DNA of 64,000 nucleotides from Cryptomeria japonica (GCF_030272615.1 NC_081409.1:526182975-526246974), one strand, 5' to 3'. Shown: positions 23,562 through 35,230, numbered from the stretch's first letter. Program-made: numbers and translations. The notes: a model not told the origin generated them from the letters alone.

Positions 23562-24324
23562 TTCTCTTTCAAAAATCATGCAAACATGCTTGTATTACTT
23601 TTGCCACCTAATCAACCATTAGTGCCTCATACTCTAAGTACTTTGGAATGACCGCTCCTTGAGGAATGAAAAAACTTCTAAGTTATGGCATTAGTGGATT
23701 TTTAAATTTTGAACTATCACTAACAAGGGTGTTAGGGTTTGGTAAATTGCTGACCAATTGACTTAGAAAGACAAGACTGGGATAGAGTATTAAAAATAAA
23801 GTATTCTAGGGAGTAGTTGGATGGTTGGTGGACTTTAAGAAATCAAAACCACATAAATGAAAGGAGATAAAGGTTTGGACTGCACCCAAATATCCAATGT
23901 AGAGGTTTCTTTGCTTACATCACTAACAATAAGGACTTAAAGAGGGGCAGTTGGGTAGTTGACGGTTTTGTGAACTTTAGTACCATGAGCATTGCGTTGA
24001 AAAATTCAAAAGTTGGCTGACTTGGTGCCACATTTTGACAAAGGGGAAAGTAGGAGACATGGATTAGTGACAAATAAAGGCAAGAACATGCTAAAGGTAG
24101 CTTTGAACAAAAACTTGTGCTCTAAAGAGGGGGAACCAAAATTACCTAAATTCTAGGGTAACAACAAGCTCTGAAGGGGGACATGGACTGAATAGGACAT
24201 AGAGAATCCAATATCTTTGGCCAAAGGCCTTATTACAAGGGAAAACAGAGTAAAACTAAAATTGAAACACAAGAAAAACATTCAAGACATAGTACAAGAA
24301 GCCAAAAAACTACTTAAATCACCA
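23562..24324 (-). other. Spacer between E8 pol and ORF X
   Basis: No gene recognised on either strand. Minus-strand translation is broken by many stops, and no retroelement motif is visible between the integrase end and the ORF X start. Confidence 0.4.
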
Positions 24325-24714
24325 ATTTAATATTTTAAGGTCCTACCCATTATAGGCAAGAGGTGCATACCATCTAGATAAGCCAAGTGAAAAGAATTTT
24401 CTCCAGGCATTGTTCTGATCATGAATGACTTTCCACAGAAAAATCAAACTTCTTGTGAGATCCTCTCAATTCTCTCCTTCAAAACCATAATAGAACAGAG
24501 TCACCAACCATGAACTTCCTTTGTTTAGGTTTCTTGGCAAATATCTTCTTTATTAATTCTTTGTGTCTTGAAATCCTATACACCACTTTCTCTCTTTCCT
24601 CATCCAGCTTAGTTAGATACACTATTCTCTTCTCCAATGAGGATTGGAACTATTCATCTTTAAAATAGTTTTGTAACTTGAGCATTGATAATTCCAAAGG
24701 GAGGGGAAAGGTAC
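24325..24714 (-). pseudogene. E8 integrase, C-terminal part
   Basis: Minus-strand reading gives TFPLPLELSMLKLQNYFKDE, SSLEKRIVYLTKLDEEREKV, RKFMVGDSVLLWF and NSFHLAYLDGMHLLPI. These match the Gypsy integrase C-terminal region (helical linker, then the VGDxVLLW beta-barrel). The reading begins at the E7 Copia insertion point and is the direct continuation of 40400-39989 on the other side of E7. Stops after LLWF and near 24440 make it non-functional. This is the end of E8 pol. Confidence 0.8.
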
Positions 24715-24719
24715 ACTCT

Positions 24720-25221
24720 TGTTGGCATTATGGATGAATTGATTATGTGTTGCATTGATGTTTTGTCATTGATGTCAACACTAGTTGTTATGGTTGGTTA
24801 TCGGAAGACTGGTTTTGGTTACCGACAGATAGGTTTTGGTTACCGATAGATGATCTAGTGTTACCAACAGAAGAGACTATCTGTTGGACACTTCCGGCAT
24901 GTTTGGATCAATGGAGTATGTTTGATTTTATGTGTTACATGTTCCTGGAGAATGTTTTGGTCAGTTGGTATTGACTTGGTAATCAGATGCTATCATATAC
25001 TCTTGTAAACCCATACCGACATTGGTTTAAGGTTTAATTGGTAGAGCTTTCACTGAGGAATCTTGATAGGATGCATAAGTGGTGTTGTTGTGGCTTCTAC
25101 ATGGATTTCAGGATGCTGAAGATGTTCTTTGATCATGCTTCAACTACTTGAAGATATTGCTTTGGCGTTGTTGACCCAGAATAGGTCCGGTACCTATCTA
25201 GGTTATGGATTGGTATCATGT
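24720..25221 (+). repeat. E7 5' LTR, first part
   Basis: Matches 38728 onward. It starts TGTTGGCATTATGG and stops at the E2 insertion. It holds three 21-bp units of ggttaccgacagataggttt type at 24796-24858, where the 3' LTR has two (from 38804). Confidence 0.9.
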
Positions 25222-26847
25222 TGTGTGGGGGAAAAGTGACACTAAGCAAACATGACCTAATCTCACTTTCAACCACACACTTGTGGAATACGAAAGAGCC
25301 TAGAGGTATCACACTATTGGCTACTTCTTCTTGTGGAAGAGAGAGCCATGGGCTACCTATTAGGATTTCTATTCCTTTGTTGCAATTGAAAGATGAAATG
25401 ATGCAAGTTCAATCCCTAACCCCAAAGTGCAAGTATGAACTAATAACAAGATTGCAGAATTGAACTTAAATAATGGAAAGCTGTAAACACAAGGACAAGA
25501 CAAGAATGTAAATGCGTATCCGGAGTTAAAATCTGATTGAAAATGTTAGGGATGGGGGCGCGGGCGCCACTGTCCTGATTCTGCCCCTGAAACTGCTCCG
25601 GAAACTGCTGTTTTGCAAAGTTGTCAAAAATGCTGAAAACTGCTGTCAGAAGGACCAGGGCGCCCAGCACCCCTGTCCTGGTAGGACCAAGGCGACCCAT
25701 GCCCCTGTCCTGGTCTTCTACTCCGAAACTTGGTGCGGAGTGCTGTCTCGACTTGCTATTCCCGGATCTGCAACCTGCGGCGTCGTCCGAGTCCCGAAAC
25801 CTGCACTTATATCTGAAAAGGTGTGGTGGGTGGCTATATAGGGTTTTGCCTTAGTCAAACCCCTGCTTCGGTGATTTCCACCTCCACGAATAGCCAATTT
25901 GTATTGTAAAATGTATTGTGTGTGCAGACCTAGTGTGTGTGCAAGGTCCTTAAATGCAAGAAAGCAAACTAGAGCAACCTAGAAAGTAAACCCTAATTGC
26001 TTGTAAATGATAATGTAAATGCTCTAAATCAAGATGCAAAGTGATCTAAAGCATGAATAAAGGATATATTGAAGCTTATGCAAAGACATGAAAACAACAT
26101 GAAATCATACCCAACCCTCAAGGGAGGAGTACAAGCCAATCTTCAGTCGGTAATCTCCTACTGTTCTTCAATGTCTCCCAAGCCCTAAATGAATGAAATT
26201 GATGAATGCTTGATGGATGGATGTTGAATGTTATTGAAGTCTTCAAAGATCTACTCTTTCGCTGCATATGAGGTTCCTGAAAATGAAAATCGGATCCCTT
26301 CAAATGAAGAAAGAGAGCTCTCATATATGAAACCCTAGGTCTTAATTTCGACTTTTGGCCGACCTAGAGATTGAATCTCCCACCAATTTCTTGGGGTTAA
26401 GCTTTATTTTATGATTGGATCGCACTCCTAAAATTTCGGGAAAAATGTCCGGGACCATGTGCACGCCGGGCGCCATGGTCCTGACAACTTTTCACCAAAT
26501 TTTCAAGGCCGTCGGATATGATGATTTTAGAGAGAATCCCGAAGTTACAGCTGATTTCGAGATGTTTTAACCCCCGAAATGAAGCCCCCAAGTTCAAAAT
26601 AGGACCTAATCAGGGTTTTTGATTAAATGATGTATTGGAAGAATAAAATGAAAGGGGCACACTTTAATGAAAGGGCCCAACTTTATGATATGGGAGATGA
26701 TAAAATAGAACCTTAGACCTAATTAATTTAATTAATTAAGTGCTAAAGGGGAAATGCAATGCAAAAAGCAAAATGCGCCAAGGCGGGTGCTAAACTAGGT
26801 GTGAAATTGTACCACCCTAGCAAGTGTGTACAATTTACGACGCTACA
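25222..26847 (-). repeat. E2 3' LTR
   Basis: Plus-strand ends are TGTGTGGGGG and ..CGACGCTACA. It matches 31799-33454 with few differences; the 30-bp length difference comes mainly from a GC-rich tandem unit, present twice here (25652-25715) and three times in the other LTR. A minus-strand CCTATATAGCC near 25845 is a TATA candidate. Confidence 0.93.
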
Positions 26848-28538
26848 TTTAGCCCCCACTTTAGCGGTCATATGAACACTACGTGCATATGCAAGCTAAA
26901 GTACAGAAAAGTAAACATTATTTGAAAAAGGATATATCCATAAGTCTATCGAACAAAGCCCCCAGCGGTATCTGCAGTACACAGTTAGGAACCGCACCCT
27001 ACAAAACACACGTTAGATCACAAAATCACCTAATGCTTACTAAGGAAGGTGATGAAAATTTGAGGGTAGCTATATGCCCCCCCCTGTTTCGGCTTGCTAA
27101 TTTTAGTGAGTTGAAACAGGGTATCATGTTTACCACTTCGAATTGTTAAAGAATATTGATGACAAATGCTCACAAGAAGATTTGATATGAGATCAAAAAC
27201 TAATGGAGAATCATTTGGTAAGAAAGAGGACTAAATCTCAATTCCAACACAACAAAGAGTGTGAGGATTTGAGAGTTCTCTAACACAAGATGAAGGATGT
27301 AAATGGAAACAAAATGCAAAGAGAAGAAAAGAAAGGAAAAAAGCATGAATACACACATTGGTGATCCATGAGAAGAATAGTGAGAGAGAAAACATGGACT
27401 TCTCGCCCCTAGATCTTGTCTAGGTGATCCATGGGAAAAAGGACATGGAAAACTAGCCCCTAGAGTCTGTCTAGGTGATCCATGTAAGGGAGGAGAGTGA
27501 GAAAGTCTAGCCTTATGCCGCTAGTTCCACTCAACCTCGTGCATGTGTGTGTAAGGGAGGTTAGAAGCACCTCATAGGAGTCTATTCCTGAGTATGCTAC
27601 AACCTGTATATGTATAGTACAAAAGCGTGACATCTCGCTCTAAGAGTCTATGCTCTGGTTCCGAGAATAATCACCTTGCATAAAAGAAAAATGGAGACAT
27701 CTCGCTCTAAGAGTCTGTGCTCTGGTTCCGAGAATGACCCATTGCTCAAAAAGTGTAATATTTATGTCATAAGAAAAGTAGAACAAGGATACCTACCTTC
27801 ATCACACAAGAAGATACCCCAAAAATGCAACAATGTCATAGATCCAAGCAAGAGAGTTCTGCACTCCTTAAGAAAGGATAAGATAGTTGAAAAGGGATAT
27901 CTTGTAGTATGTGTAAAGGAGATCCTTAGAGGAGAAGAGATATTTGTACAAAAGACACCTATCCCTGAGAGAAATTGTCTTAGACAAATATAACATCTTC
28001 TAGAATAAGACAAAGAAGAGAATAAGAATGCAATACTTCCTTCTTTTGCGAGGTGAAAGTGATTCTTAATGAAGGATGACACTCTTTTTAACCCAATTAG
28101 GAGAGTGAATTCGCTATGGATGTATTTTACCAAGTGCAAAAGAGGTTGTAGTCAAGGACTTACACCTCTTGTAAGAGAGAACCCTTGAACAAACAACAAC
28201 AAATGCGTACAAGGCATAACATCAAGTAATAAAGTCCACACCGTCCACAAAATAGGAAAAAGTGGATCCTTAGATAAAAATAAGGAAAGATCATTGCCTC
28301 CCAAGGATAAGGACAATGAGAAGGACTTACACAATCTTCTAGGGAGAGATTTGGACATAAGCAAAAGAAGAGATGTATGAAATCACTCTTGTCCCCATAG
28401 GAACAAGAAAATTAGGCTATTATGTTGCTTCAAAAAATATGATTGCACTTGAAATTGTACCATCATGAATGACAATGAGCCCCCAGTAAATGAGCTACCA
28501 ATGTCACATAATGATGAGCAACATAATAGCCATTAATG
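26848..28538 (-). other. E2 3' untranslated tail
   Basis: There is no gene. Next to the LTR the minus strand reads AAAGTGGGGGCTAAA, the polypurine tract. Two tandem repeats are clear on the plus strand. One is ggtgatccatg..gcccctag..gtcta at 27359-27490, two and a half copies. The other is a perfect-looking 40-bp unit (gacatctcgctctaagagtc start) at 27629-27668 and 27696-27735 with one difference. Confidence 0.7.
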
Positions 28539-31500
28539 TTATTTAAAGACATGATAGACTAGATGAGGTATTTGAATATGACATGTTAAATGCTCAACTA
28601 TAAGTGAGATCAAAAACATGTATAAAATGATAAAAATTGAAGAAGAAAAGTCACATGAAATCTTAGAAGAGGGATGAGTGTAATTTATTAGAGCCTTATC
28701 CCTAGAGGAAAGGACTTTATGATGAATAGGAGATAAAGATTCATAAGTGGATTTAGAAATTTGAGGGGATTCATAAAGAGATTTGTTCATTGCCAAGATT
28801 TCCTTATGAGGGGAATGAGAGTTGATAGAAGTAGAAGATGATTTAGTTGAAGTGAGATCATAATCACTAGTAAATATAGCATTCACATTGAGAGATGGTC
28901 TTTTAGATGCTTTGGTACGTTTGCAGGGATTATAGCCGAGTCCAAAGGCATAATTGTGAAAATTAGTCTCTAGAGGAACTTTTATCCCTTGTTCATGAGC
29001 GCCACAACCATTTCCATGATACCCATGCTTAGCAAAAATGCGAAAACCACGACCATAACGATCAGCCATTTCAGGAAGAGAAGGTGGTTTTTCATAAGAC
29101 AAAGAATCAAACTCTTCATAATTAGAGGTGTGAGGAGAAGAAGTTTGAGAAGCGGCCACAAAATTATTGCTCATAGGTTCAGGTAAGATTGATTGATTTT
29201 TAGTTTCTTCCTTCTTTTTAACTTTAAACTCTCTAGGAGGAACCCTATACTCACCTACAAAGGTGGGATTGAAATCAAGGGATCCCCAATCATCTTCTGT
29301 GAGAACCTTCTCAGCATCAAAAGCCTTTTCATGTGTAGATTCAAGTCGAGAAGGATCTTTTTCAGGAGCTTCATACTCATCCAAAGAATTTTGATTATCA
29401 GAGGGTGATGATCCATCCATAGGTATCTTGTTTAACGAGTCATCACTAGAAGAGGAAGGCTTAGAAGAACTCCCTTTGGAAGTAGATGTTTGCAAACAAG
29501 CTTGAAAATTAGTATCACCTATCAAGGTATATGTCTTATTATTATAAATAAATTTAACTTGTCTATGCAATGTAGAGGGGACAGCTTGCATACCTTGAAT
29601 CCAAGGTCTCCCTAATAACAAGTTGTATGTTAGATTTCCTGACATAACATGGATAGGAGTAGGCAAAGTAACAGGTCCCACTGTGATGGGTAAGGTGATA
29701 ATACCTAATGAAGACTTAGCCACATTATCAAAGCCTCGAATGGGACGAGAGTCAGGCTCAATAAGGGATGTATCCACATTCATCTTATGCAATAGATTAA
29801 TGCTACACACATTAAGGCCAGAACCATTATCTACCAGTGTTCGTCTTATAGCAGTGTCATTTATGATAACCACAATCATCAAGGGATCATATTGTTGTTG
29901 AATTTCACTAGTAGGCAACTCATCTTGGGTAAACACAATTTGAGCTTTAGGATTCATCACAGAGTTAACCAAAGACACTATATTACTAGATGTATTAGGT
30001 GGAGGAACATTTAAGTCTTTCAAGGCATCTTGTAACATTCCATGATGAGCAGAAGAAGTTTGGATCAAATCCCAAAGGGATATTTTAGCAGGGGTAGTTT
30101 TAAGTTGCTCTATGAGATCATAGTCCTTACTAAGAATTTGTGAAATACGAGGAGCTTGAGGAAGAATAGGTTGGGAAGGAGGAAGCGAAGTGGGGATAAC
30201 TGGAGGAGGATTAGGTTGCGTATTGTTTCTTGTGTTATAGGTATGGGCAACCGCATGATAACTCTCTCTAGTCAGTTGCTTAGCATACTCATAAGGGCTC
30301 TTAGTAGAATAACCTCCTTGCACAGTAATAATAGGTTTCTTAGGAGTGCAAAAAGAATCATTAGCATAACCGCCTTGAACCACTAAGATAGGCTTATTTA
30401 AAGGTTGAGAAGGACAAGCACCTTGGACAGTGAAGAGAGGTTTGTTAGGTGTTTCATTCACATGTATCAAATTTATTGAGGATGGTTTAGAGGAATGAAC
30501 ACAAGTATTGGAAAAATTATTGATAGTCTTCTCTTGCACTAAAATCTTATCATGGATTAAATCAATTTTAGGAGAGAGACAAGGGGTAGGCATTGATGTT
30601 CCAGTAGGAAGAGGAAAGGTCATATCATCCTCTATCATCAAAGGATCTACATGGGGAATAAACTCTCTAGGAGAAGGATCAACATTACTCTCTAAAGTCT
30701 CACTCTTGAGAGGGAGATCTTTGAAAGAGATGTTAACCATCTTGCTTTGAACTAGGGTATCCTTATGAGTAGAACCAAGTTGAGGAGAGGGAGATGCTTT
30801 ATTTTTAGAGGGAGAATAATTGAGATTCAAGGAAGGTGAGAAACTATCAAGGGAGTTTTCAATCTTGATTTCATCCCCTTTGGCTAGGGGTAGAGAATAA
30901 TCTATACCTTCTTCTAATGGTTCATCCCAAATAGTGAGGTTGTTCAAAGGAATGTTTGAAGTGTTGTCAATTTCGGGAGAGGAGATAACATTGTTTATTA
31001 ATTCCTCATCCTTAGGAGGGAGAGCATTAATAGATGTGTTAAACTCATCCTCTTTCCTCAAAATATGTTCAATATGATCTTTAGGGGAGAGAGAATTAAG
31101 GAAATTGCTTATTATTTCATCTTCTTTCTCTAAGGGATGCTTATGGGTAAGACAAACTTTAGGAGAAGGGTAAGCATTTATCATTAATTCATCATCTCTA
31201 GTGGGAATTTTGTTGGAAAAGGAAATGCCATCACTAGGAAATGTAGGGATAATGTCATCTTCTTGCACAAAAGGATCCTCATGAAGGGAGCATTTTTTAG
31301 GAGCCACAAGGTCATCAAGGGCATCATCCAACAAAGCATGATCATATTTATTAAAAGGTTTATCTTTTGATTCAAAAGGAGATATCTCTTTATAGAGGGG
31401 ATCATTGAAAACAACCATGCTACTAGATTTAGTGGAAGAGTTGATAGGAATGTACCCTTGAGAGGAATCATTCGACTTATCTTTCTCATCACAACGAAAT

Positions 31501-31670
31501 GGCATAGTAACAATGTTTATGAGTTTTTGGTAAAATGAAGGTTTGGTATATTTAGGTTTCAAAAATTCATCTAAAGCTTCATCTAACTCATAATCATCAC
31601 AAATATGAACATCTTGCAAATAAAAATCTGACATTTTGAAATTGCATAAAATTTTAAACACACAATGCAA
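28539..31670 (-). CDS. Retropepsin and G-patch protein of E2, no capsid or RT
   Basis: An uninterrupted ORF of 1043 codons; the start may be Met13 (MSDFYLQDVHICDD, 31634). Residues about 1-420 are acidic and Ser/Pro-rich without a known fold. Residues about 425-485 hold three KPxxxVQGGYxxxS-type repeats. The protease domain has catalytic Asp at about residue 614 in RRTLVDNGSGLNVC (DNG instead of DT/SG) and ends NLTYNLLLGRPWIQGM near residue 680. A G-patch follows at about residues 866-915 (GRGFRIFAKHGYHGNGCG to FGLGYNPCKRT), a glycine-rich RNA-binding or helicase-activating motif also known downstream of some retroviral proteases. A C-terminal hydrophobic stretch (IFIILYMFLISLIV, about residues 1013-1026) could be a membrane segment. 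It may process or accompany proteins of a helper element; that is inference. Confidence 0.85.
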   Translation of the reverse strand: MHCVFKILCNFKMSDFYLQDVHICDDYELDEALDEFLKPKYTKPSFYQKLINIVTMPFRCDEKDKSNDSSQGYIPINSSTKSSSMVVFNDPLYKEISPFESKDKPFNKYDHALLDDALDDLVAPKKCSLHEDPFVQEDDIIPTFPSDGISFSNKIPTRDDELMINAYPSPKVCLTHKHPLEKEDEIISNFLNSLSPKDHIEHILRKEDEFNTSINALPPKDEELINNVISSPEIDNTSNIPLNNLTIWDEPLEEGIDYSLPLAKGDEIKIENSLDSFSPSLNLNYSPSKNKASPSPQLGSTHKDTLVQSKMVNISFKDLPLKSETLESNVDPSPREFIPHVDPLMIEDDMTFPLPTGTSMPTPCLSPKIDLIHDKILVQEKTINNFSNTCVHSSKPSSINLIHVNETPNKPLFTVQGACPSQPLNKPILVVQGGYANDSFCTPKKPIITVQGGYSTKSPYEYAKQLTRESYHAVAHTYNTRNNTQPNPPPVIPTSLPPSQPILPQAPRISQILSKDYDLIEQLKTTPAKISLWDLIQTSSAHHGMLQDALKDLNVPPPNTSSNIVSLVNSVMNPKAQIVFTQDELPTSEIQQQYDPLMIVVIINDTAIRRTLVDNGSGLNVCSINLLHKMNVDTSLIEPDSRPIRGFDNVAKSSLGIITLPITVGPVTLPTPIHVMSGNLTYNLLLGRPWIQGMQAVPSTLHRQVKFIYNNKTYTLIGDTNFQACLQTSTSKGSSSKPSSSSDDSLNKIPMDGSSPSDNQNSLDEYEAPEKDPSRLESTHEKAFDAEKVLTEDDWGSLDFNPTFVGEYRVPPREFKVKKKEETKNQSILPEPMSNNFVAASQTSSPHTSNYEEFDSLSYEKPPSLPEMADRYGRGFRIFAKHGYHGNGCGAHEQGIKVPLETNFHNYAFGLGYNPCKRTKASKRPSLNVNAIFTSDYDLTSTKSSSTSINSHSPHKEILAMNKSLYESPQISKSTYESLSPIHHKVLSSRDKALINYTHPSSKISCDFSSSIFIILYMFLISLIVEHLTCHIQIPHLVYHVFK

Positions 31671-31775
31671 AGAAACACACTTTTTTTCTTTTTTTCTTTT
31701 TAATGAAAATGAAATGAAAACACACTAAATCTAGATCTAGATCTAACAAATGCAATGCAAGAGGAAGCAATGATA

Positions 31776-31795
31776 GATTCACGTCGGGTTCACCA
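31776..31795 (-). promoter_or_regulatory. E2 primer-binding site (tRNA-Trp)
   Basis: The minus strand TGGTGAACCCGACGTGAATC lies three bases (TTT) after the LTR. It is complementary to the 3' end of plant tRNA-Trp with CCA, as I recall that tRNA. It looks like a perfect match over at least 17 bases. Confidence 0.8.
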
Positions 31796-31798
31796 AAA

Positions 31799-33454
31799 TG
31801 TGTGGGGGAAAAGTGACACTAAGCAAACATGCCCTAATCTCACTTTCAACAACACACTTGTGGAATATGAAAGAGCCTAGAGGTATCACACAATTGGCTA
31901 CTTCTTCTTGTGGAAGAGAGAGCCATGGGCTACCTATTAGGATTTCTATTCCTTTGTTGCAATTGAAAGATGAAATGATGCAAGTTCAATCCCTAACCCC
32001 AAAGTGCAAGTATGAACTAATAACAAGATTGCAGAATTGAACTTAAATAATGGAAAGCTGTAAACACAAGGACAAGACAGGAATGTAAATGCGTACCCGG
32101 AGTTAAAATCTGACTGAAAATGTTCAGGACGGGGGCGCGGGTGCCACTGTCCTGATTCTGCCCCTGAAACTGCTCCGGAAACTGCTGTTTTGCAAAGTTA
32201 TCAAAAATGCTGAAAACTGCTGTCAGAAGGACCAGGGCGCCCAGCGCCCCTGTCCTAGGGACCAGGGCGCCCAGTGCCCCTGTCCTGGTAGGACTAGGGT
32301 GCCCCACACCCCTATCCTGGTCTTCTGCTCTGAAACTTGGTGCGGAGTGCTGTCTCGACCTGCTATTCCCGGATCTGCAACCTGCGGCGTCGTCCGAGTC
32401 CCGAAACCTGCACTTATATCTGAAAAGGTGTGGTGGGTGGCTATATAGGGTTTTTCCTTAGTCAAACCCCCGCTTCGGTGATTTCCACCTCCACGAATAG
32501 CCAAGTTGTATTGTAAAATGTATTGTGTGTGCAGACCTAGTGTGTGTGCAAGGTCCTTAAATGCAAGAAAGCAAACTAGAGCAACCTAGAAAGTAAACCC
32601 TAATTGCTTGTAAATGATAATGTAAATGCTCTAAATCAAGATGCAAAGTGATCTAAAGCATGAATAAAGGATATATTGAAGCTTATGCAAAGACATGAAA
32701 ACAACATGAAATCATACCCAACCCTCAAGGGAGGAGTACAAGCCAATCTTCAGTCGGTAATCTCCTATTGTTCTTCAATGTCTCCCAAGCCCTAAATGAA
32801 TGAAATTGATGAATGCTTGATGGATGGATGTTGAATGTTATTGAAGTCTTCAAAGATCTTCTCTTTCGCTGCATATGAGGTTCCTGAAAATGAAAATCGG
32901 ATCCCTTCAAATGAAGAAAGAGAGCTCTCATATATGAAACCCTAGGTCTTAATTTTGACTTTTGGCCGACCTAGAGATTGAATCTCCCGCCAATTTCTTG
33001 GGGTTAAGCTTTATTTTATGATTGGATTGCACTCCTAAAATTTTGGGAAAAATGTCCGGGACCATGTGCACGCTGGGCGCCATGGTCCCGACAACTTTTC
33101 ACCAAATTTTCAGGGCCGTCGGATATGACGATTTTAGAGAGAATCCCGAAGTTACAGCTGATTTCGAGATGTTTTGACCCCCGAAATGAAGCCCCCAAGT
33201 TCAAAATAGGACCTAATCAGGGTTTTTGATTAAATGATGTATTGGAAGAATAAAATGAAAGGGGCACACTTTAATGAAAGGGCCCAACTTTATGATATGG
33301 GAGATGATAAAATAGAACCTTAGACCTAATTAATTTAATTAATTAAGTGCTAAAGGGGAAATGCAATGCAAAAAGCAAAATGCGCCAAGGCGGGTGCTAA
33401 ACTAGGTGTGAAATTGTACCACCCTAGCAAGTGCGTACAATTTACGACGCTACA
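31799..33454 (-). repeat. E2 5' LTR
   Basis: It starts TGTGTGGGGG and ends CGACGCTACA on the plus strand. Three GC-rich units of ggaccagggcgcccag..ctgtcct type lie at 32229-32322. The minus-strand CCTATATAGCC near 32447 is the likely TATA box, placing the transcript start near the GC-rich units. The self-complementary ggaccatg..catggtcc at 33058-33087 lies in U3. Confidence 0.93.
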
Positions 33455-33459
33455 CATGT

Positions 33460-34237
33460 TAACGTGTACTCTACACATTACCGAGATGTTTCGGGATGTT
33501 CTATGGATTGGTTATTGTTGTTTTGGTCTTAAGCCAACATGGCATATCATTGTCATATGGATTTATGTAATGATCTTATTGTAATATCTTTTAGGTGGCC
33601 AAACTAATTGGTTTATGCCTTAGGGTTGGTATAAAATGATGTAAGATCTCATTGTAGATCATGGGGAATATGTGTCATGGTCTTGAAATGCAATATCATA
33701 TGAGAAGGAGATTTGGTTGATCATAGGTGATCGAATTGGGATTAAGGAAGAGGTTAAAGGCCTCTAGTATTGAGCTCAACTAGGACTGTAATTAGGCATG
33801 GTAGATGCTATCTCTGGTAGTTCATTATTCTATATTTTTGTCCATTTATCTTGAGATGGTTATTACCTCTTTGTAGTCAGTGAGACTCTTTTGTAATGAG
33901 CAGTACGCTCTAGGCAGTGTACCTTCCTGCATGTGCATGCCCCTCATTGTATCACATACTTTATGTAGAAGTATCATTTGACTATGGGTAGGCTTCCCAC
34001 TATGGTTTTCCCCTTTCCAGTTTTTCCATGTACAAATCATGGTGCTATATGGTATGGTTGCATTGTGTTGATTATCTGCTTTATTGTTAAGTTCCATTTC
34101 TTACCGGTATCTGTTTCTGCTATTTCGGTACTTAATGTTTATATGCTCCGGTTTAATGTTATTAAGTGGATTAATTGATATAATTTGTTAACAACTAATT
34201 CAACCCCCCTCTTAGTTGTTCTCTGGTTATCCTAACA
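33460..34237 (+). repeat. E7 5' LTR, second part
   Basis: It continues from 25221 after E2 and its duplicated catgt, and matches about 39211-39988 in the 3' LTR. It ends CTCTGGTTATCCTAACA. Confidence 0.9.
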
Positions 34238-34239
34238 AT

Positions 34240-34251
34240 TGGTATCATAGC
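34240..34251 (+). promoter_or_regulatory. E7 primer-binding site
   Basis: TGGTATCATAGC lies two bases after the LTR. It matches the initiator tRNA-Met site TGGTATCAGAGC with one change. Confidence 0.85.
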
Positions 34252-34295
34252 TTTGGTCCTCTTTTGTAGAAGCTTAAATACTTGAGGTAGATCCT

Positions 34296-35230
34296 ATGGC
34301 AGCTAACATTTCAAATCCACCGACAACTATTTTTCAGAAGAGAAATCCCTAAGCTTGATGGAACAAATTATGGGATATAGAAAATTTGAATGGAGACTCA
34401 TCTTAGATGTCTTGGCAAGGATATTTGGGAGATCACTGAGAAAGGATACACACCTTATGATCCGGCATCCGATAATCCTGCTCCTGCAGACCTGGACAAG
34501 AATATTGAAAATGATTGCAGAGCTAGAGAAGCCCTCTTGTGTGCACTTATTGATCAACAAATCATGGGATTGACTAATAAATCATTGACAAAGGTTATGT
34601 GGGATAAATTGCAAACTATGAATGAAGGTGATCATATTGTCAAAATTGCTAAACTTGATGGTTATCGGGAAAGATATGAAAACTTGAAGATGGAAGATAA
34701 TGAAAGAATTGTTGTGTTTATTCAAAGAGTAAATGAGATTGTTATGGGACTTCAATGTTTTTATCTGCTTTTGAGCTTGAAGAATTTGGATCTTCTGGAG
34801 CTGTAAATTCTGAACCTGATTTTCATGCATCATCATCTACCGGAAAACGTGATTGGAAAGCCTTATATGCAAAAGAATTGGAAGATATGAGGAAAGAAGA
34901 TGAAGAATTTGAGAAACTTGAAGCCTTATTTTCTAGAAGAGTACCTAAAGGACCGGTAGGAAGTAAGTATGAAGGAAAAGTACCTTTTAAATGTTTTGTA
35001 TGTAATAAGATTGGTCATTTTGCATCTAGATGTCTTGAAAGGAATGCAAGATTTGAGGAAAGAGTCAAGAAATCATTTAAGCCTAAGAAAAACAAATATG
35101 GATTCAAGAAAAGTAAACAATGCTACATAGTGGATAAGGAAGGAGTAACTGATGACTCTGGGGATGAACCAATAGAAGACTCTGCAAGTGGATCTGACAA
35201 TGGAAAGGAATGGGTGTTCTATGCTTAAAA
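34296..35230 (+). pseudogene. gag: E7 gag
   Basis: It starts MAANISNPPTT at 34296. After a stop and a frame change it runs METHLRCLGKDIWEITEKGY, CRAREALLCALIDQQIM and MWDKLQTMNEGD, the Copia Gag (UBN2-type) helical domain. A second frame change near 34780 leads into the C-terminal part with the zinc knuckle CFVCNKIGHFASRC (CX2CX4HX4C, intact) at about residue 95 of the 34755-35228 frame. At least two frameshifts and one stop make it non-functional. Confidence 0.85.

Larger units (their letters stand above)
25222..33454 (-). mobile_element. E2: non-autonomous Gypsy-like element with protease/G-patch ORF only
   Basis: LTRs at 25222-26847 and 31799-33454 are nearly identical. The target-site duplication catgt is at 25217-25221 and 33455-33459, and the flanks rejoin to the sequence seen uninterrupted in the E7 3' LTR near 39200. 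On the minus strand the order is 5' LTR, tRNA-Trp primer-binding site (31795-31776), one ORF of 1043 codons, a 1.7 kb untranslated tail, polypurine tract (about 26865-26848) and 3' LTR. There is no room for gag capsid, RT or integrase. The intact long ORF and similar LTRs suggest a fairly recent insertion that needed help from another element. Confidence 0.93.

Noticed and set aside
28989-30750. Several plus-strand frames of 65-92 codons
   Set aside because: They are antisense shadows of the 1043-codon E2 ORF.
31776-31795. Possible tRNA-Trp gene fragment
   Set aside because: Only the last 18-20 bases match and it sits at the exact place of a primer-binding site next to an LTR; no cloverleaf.
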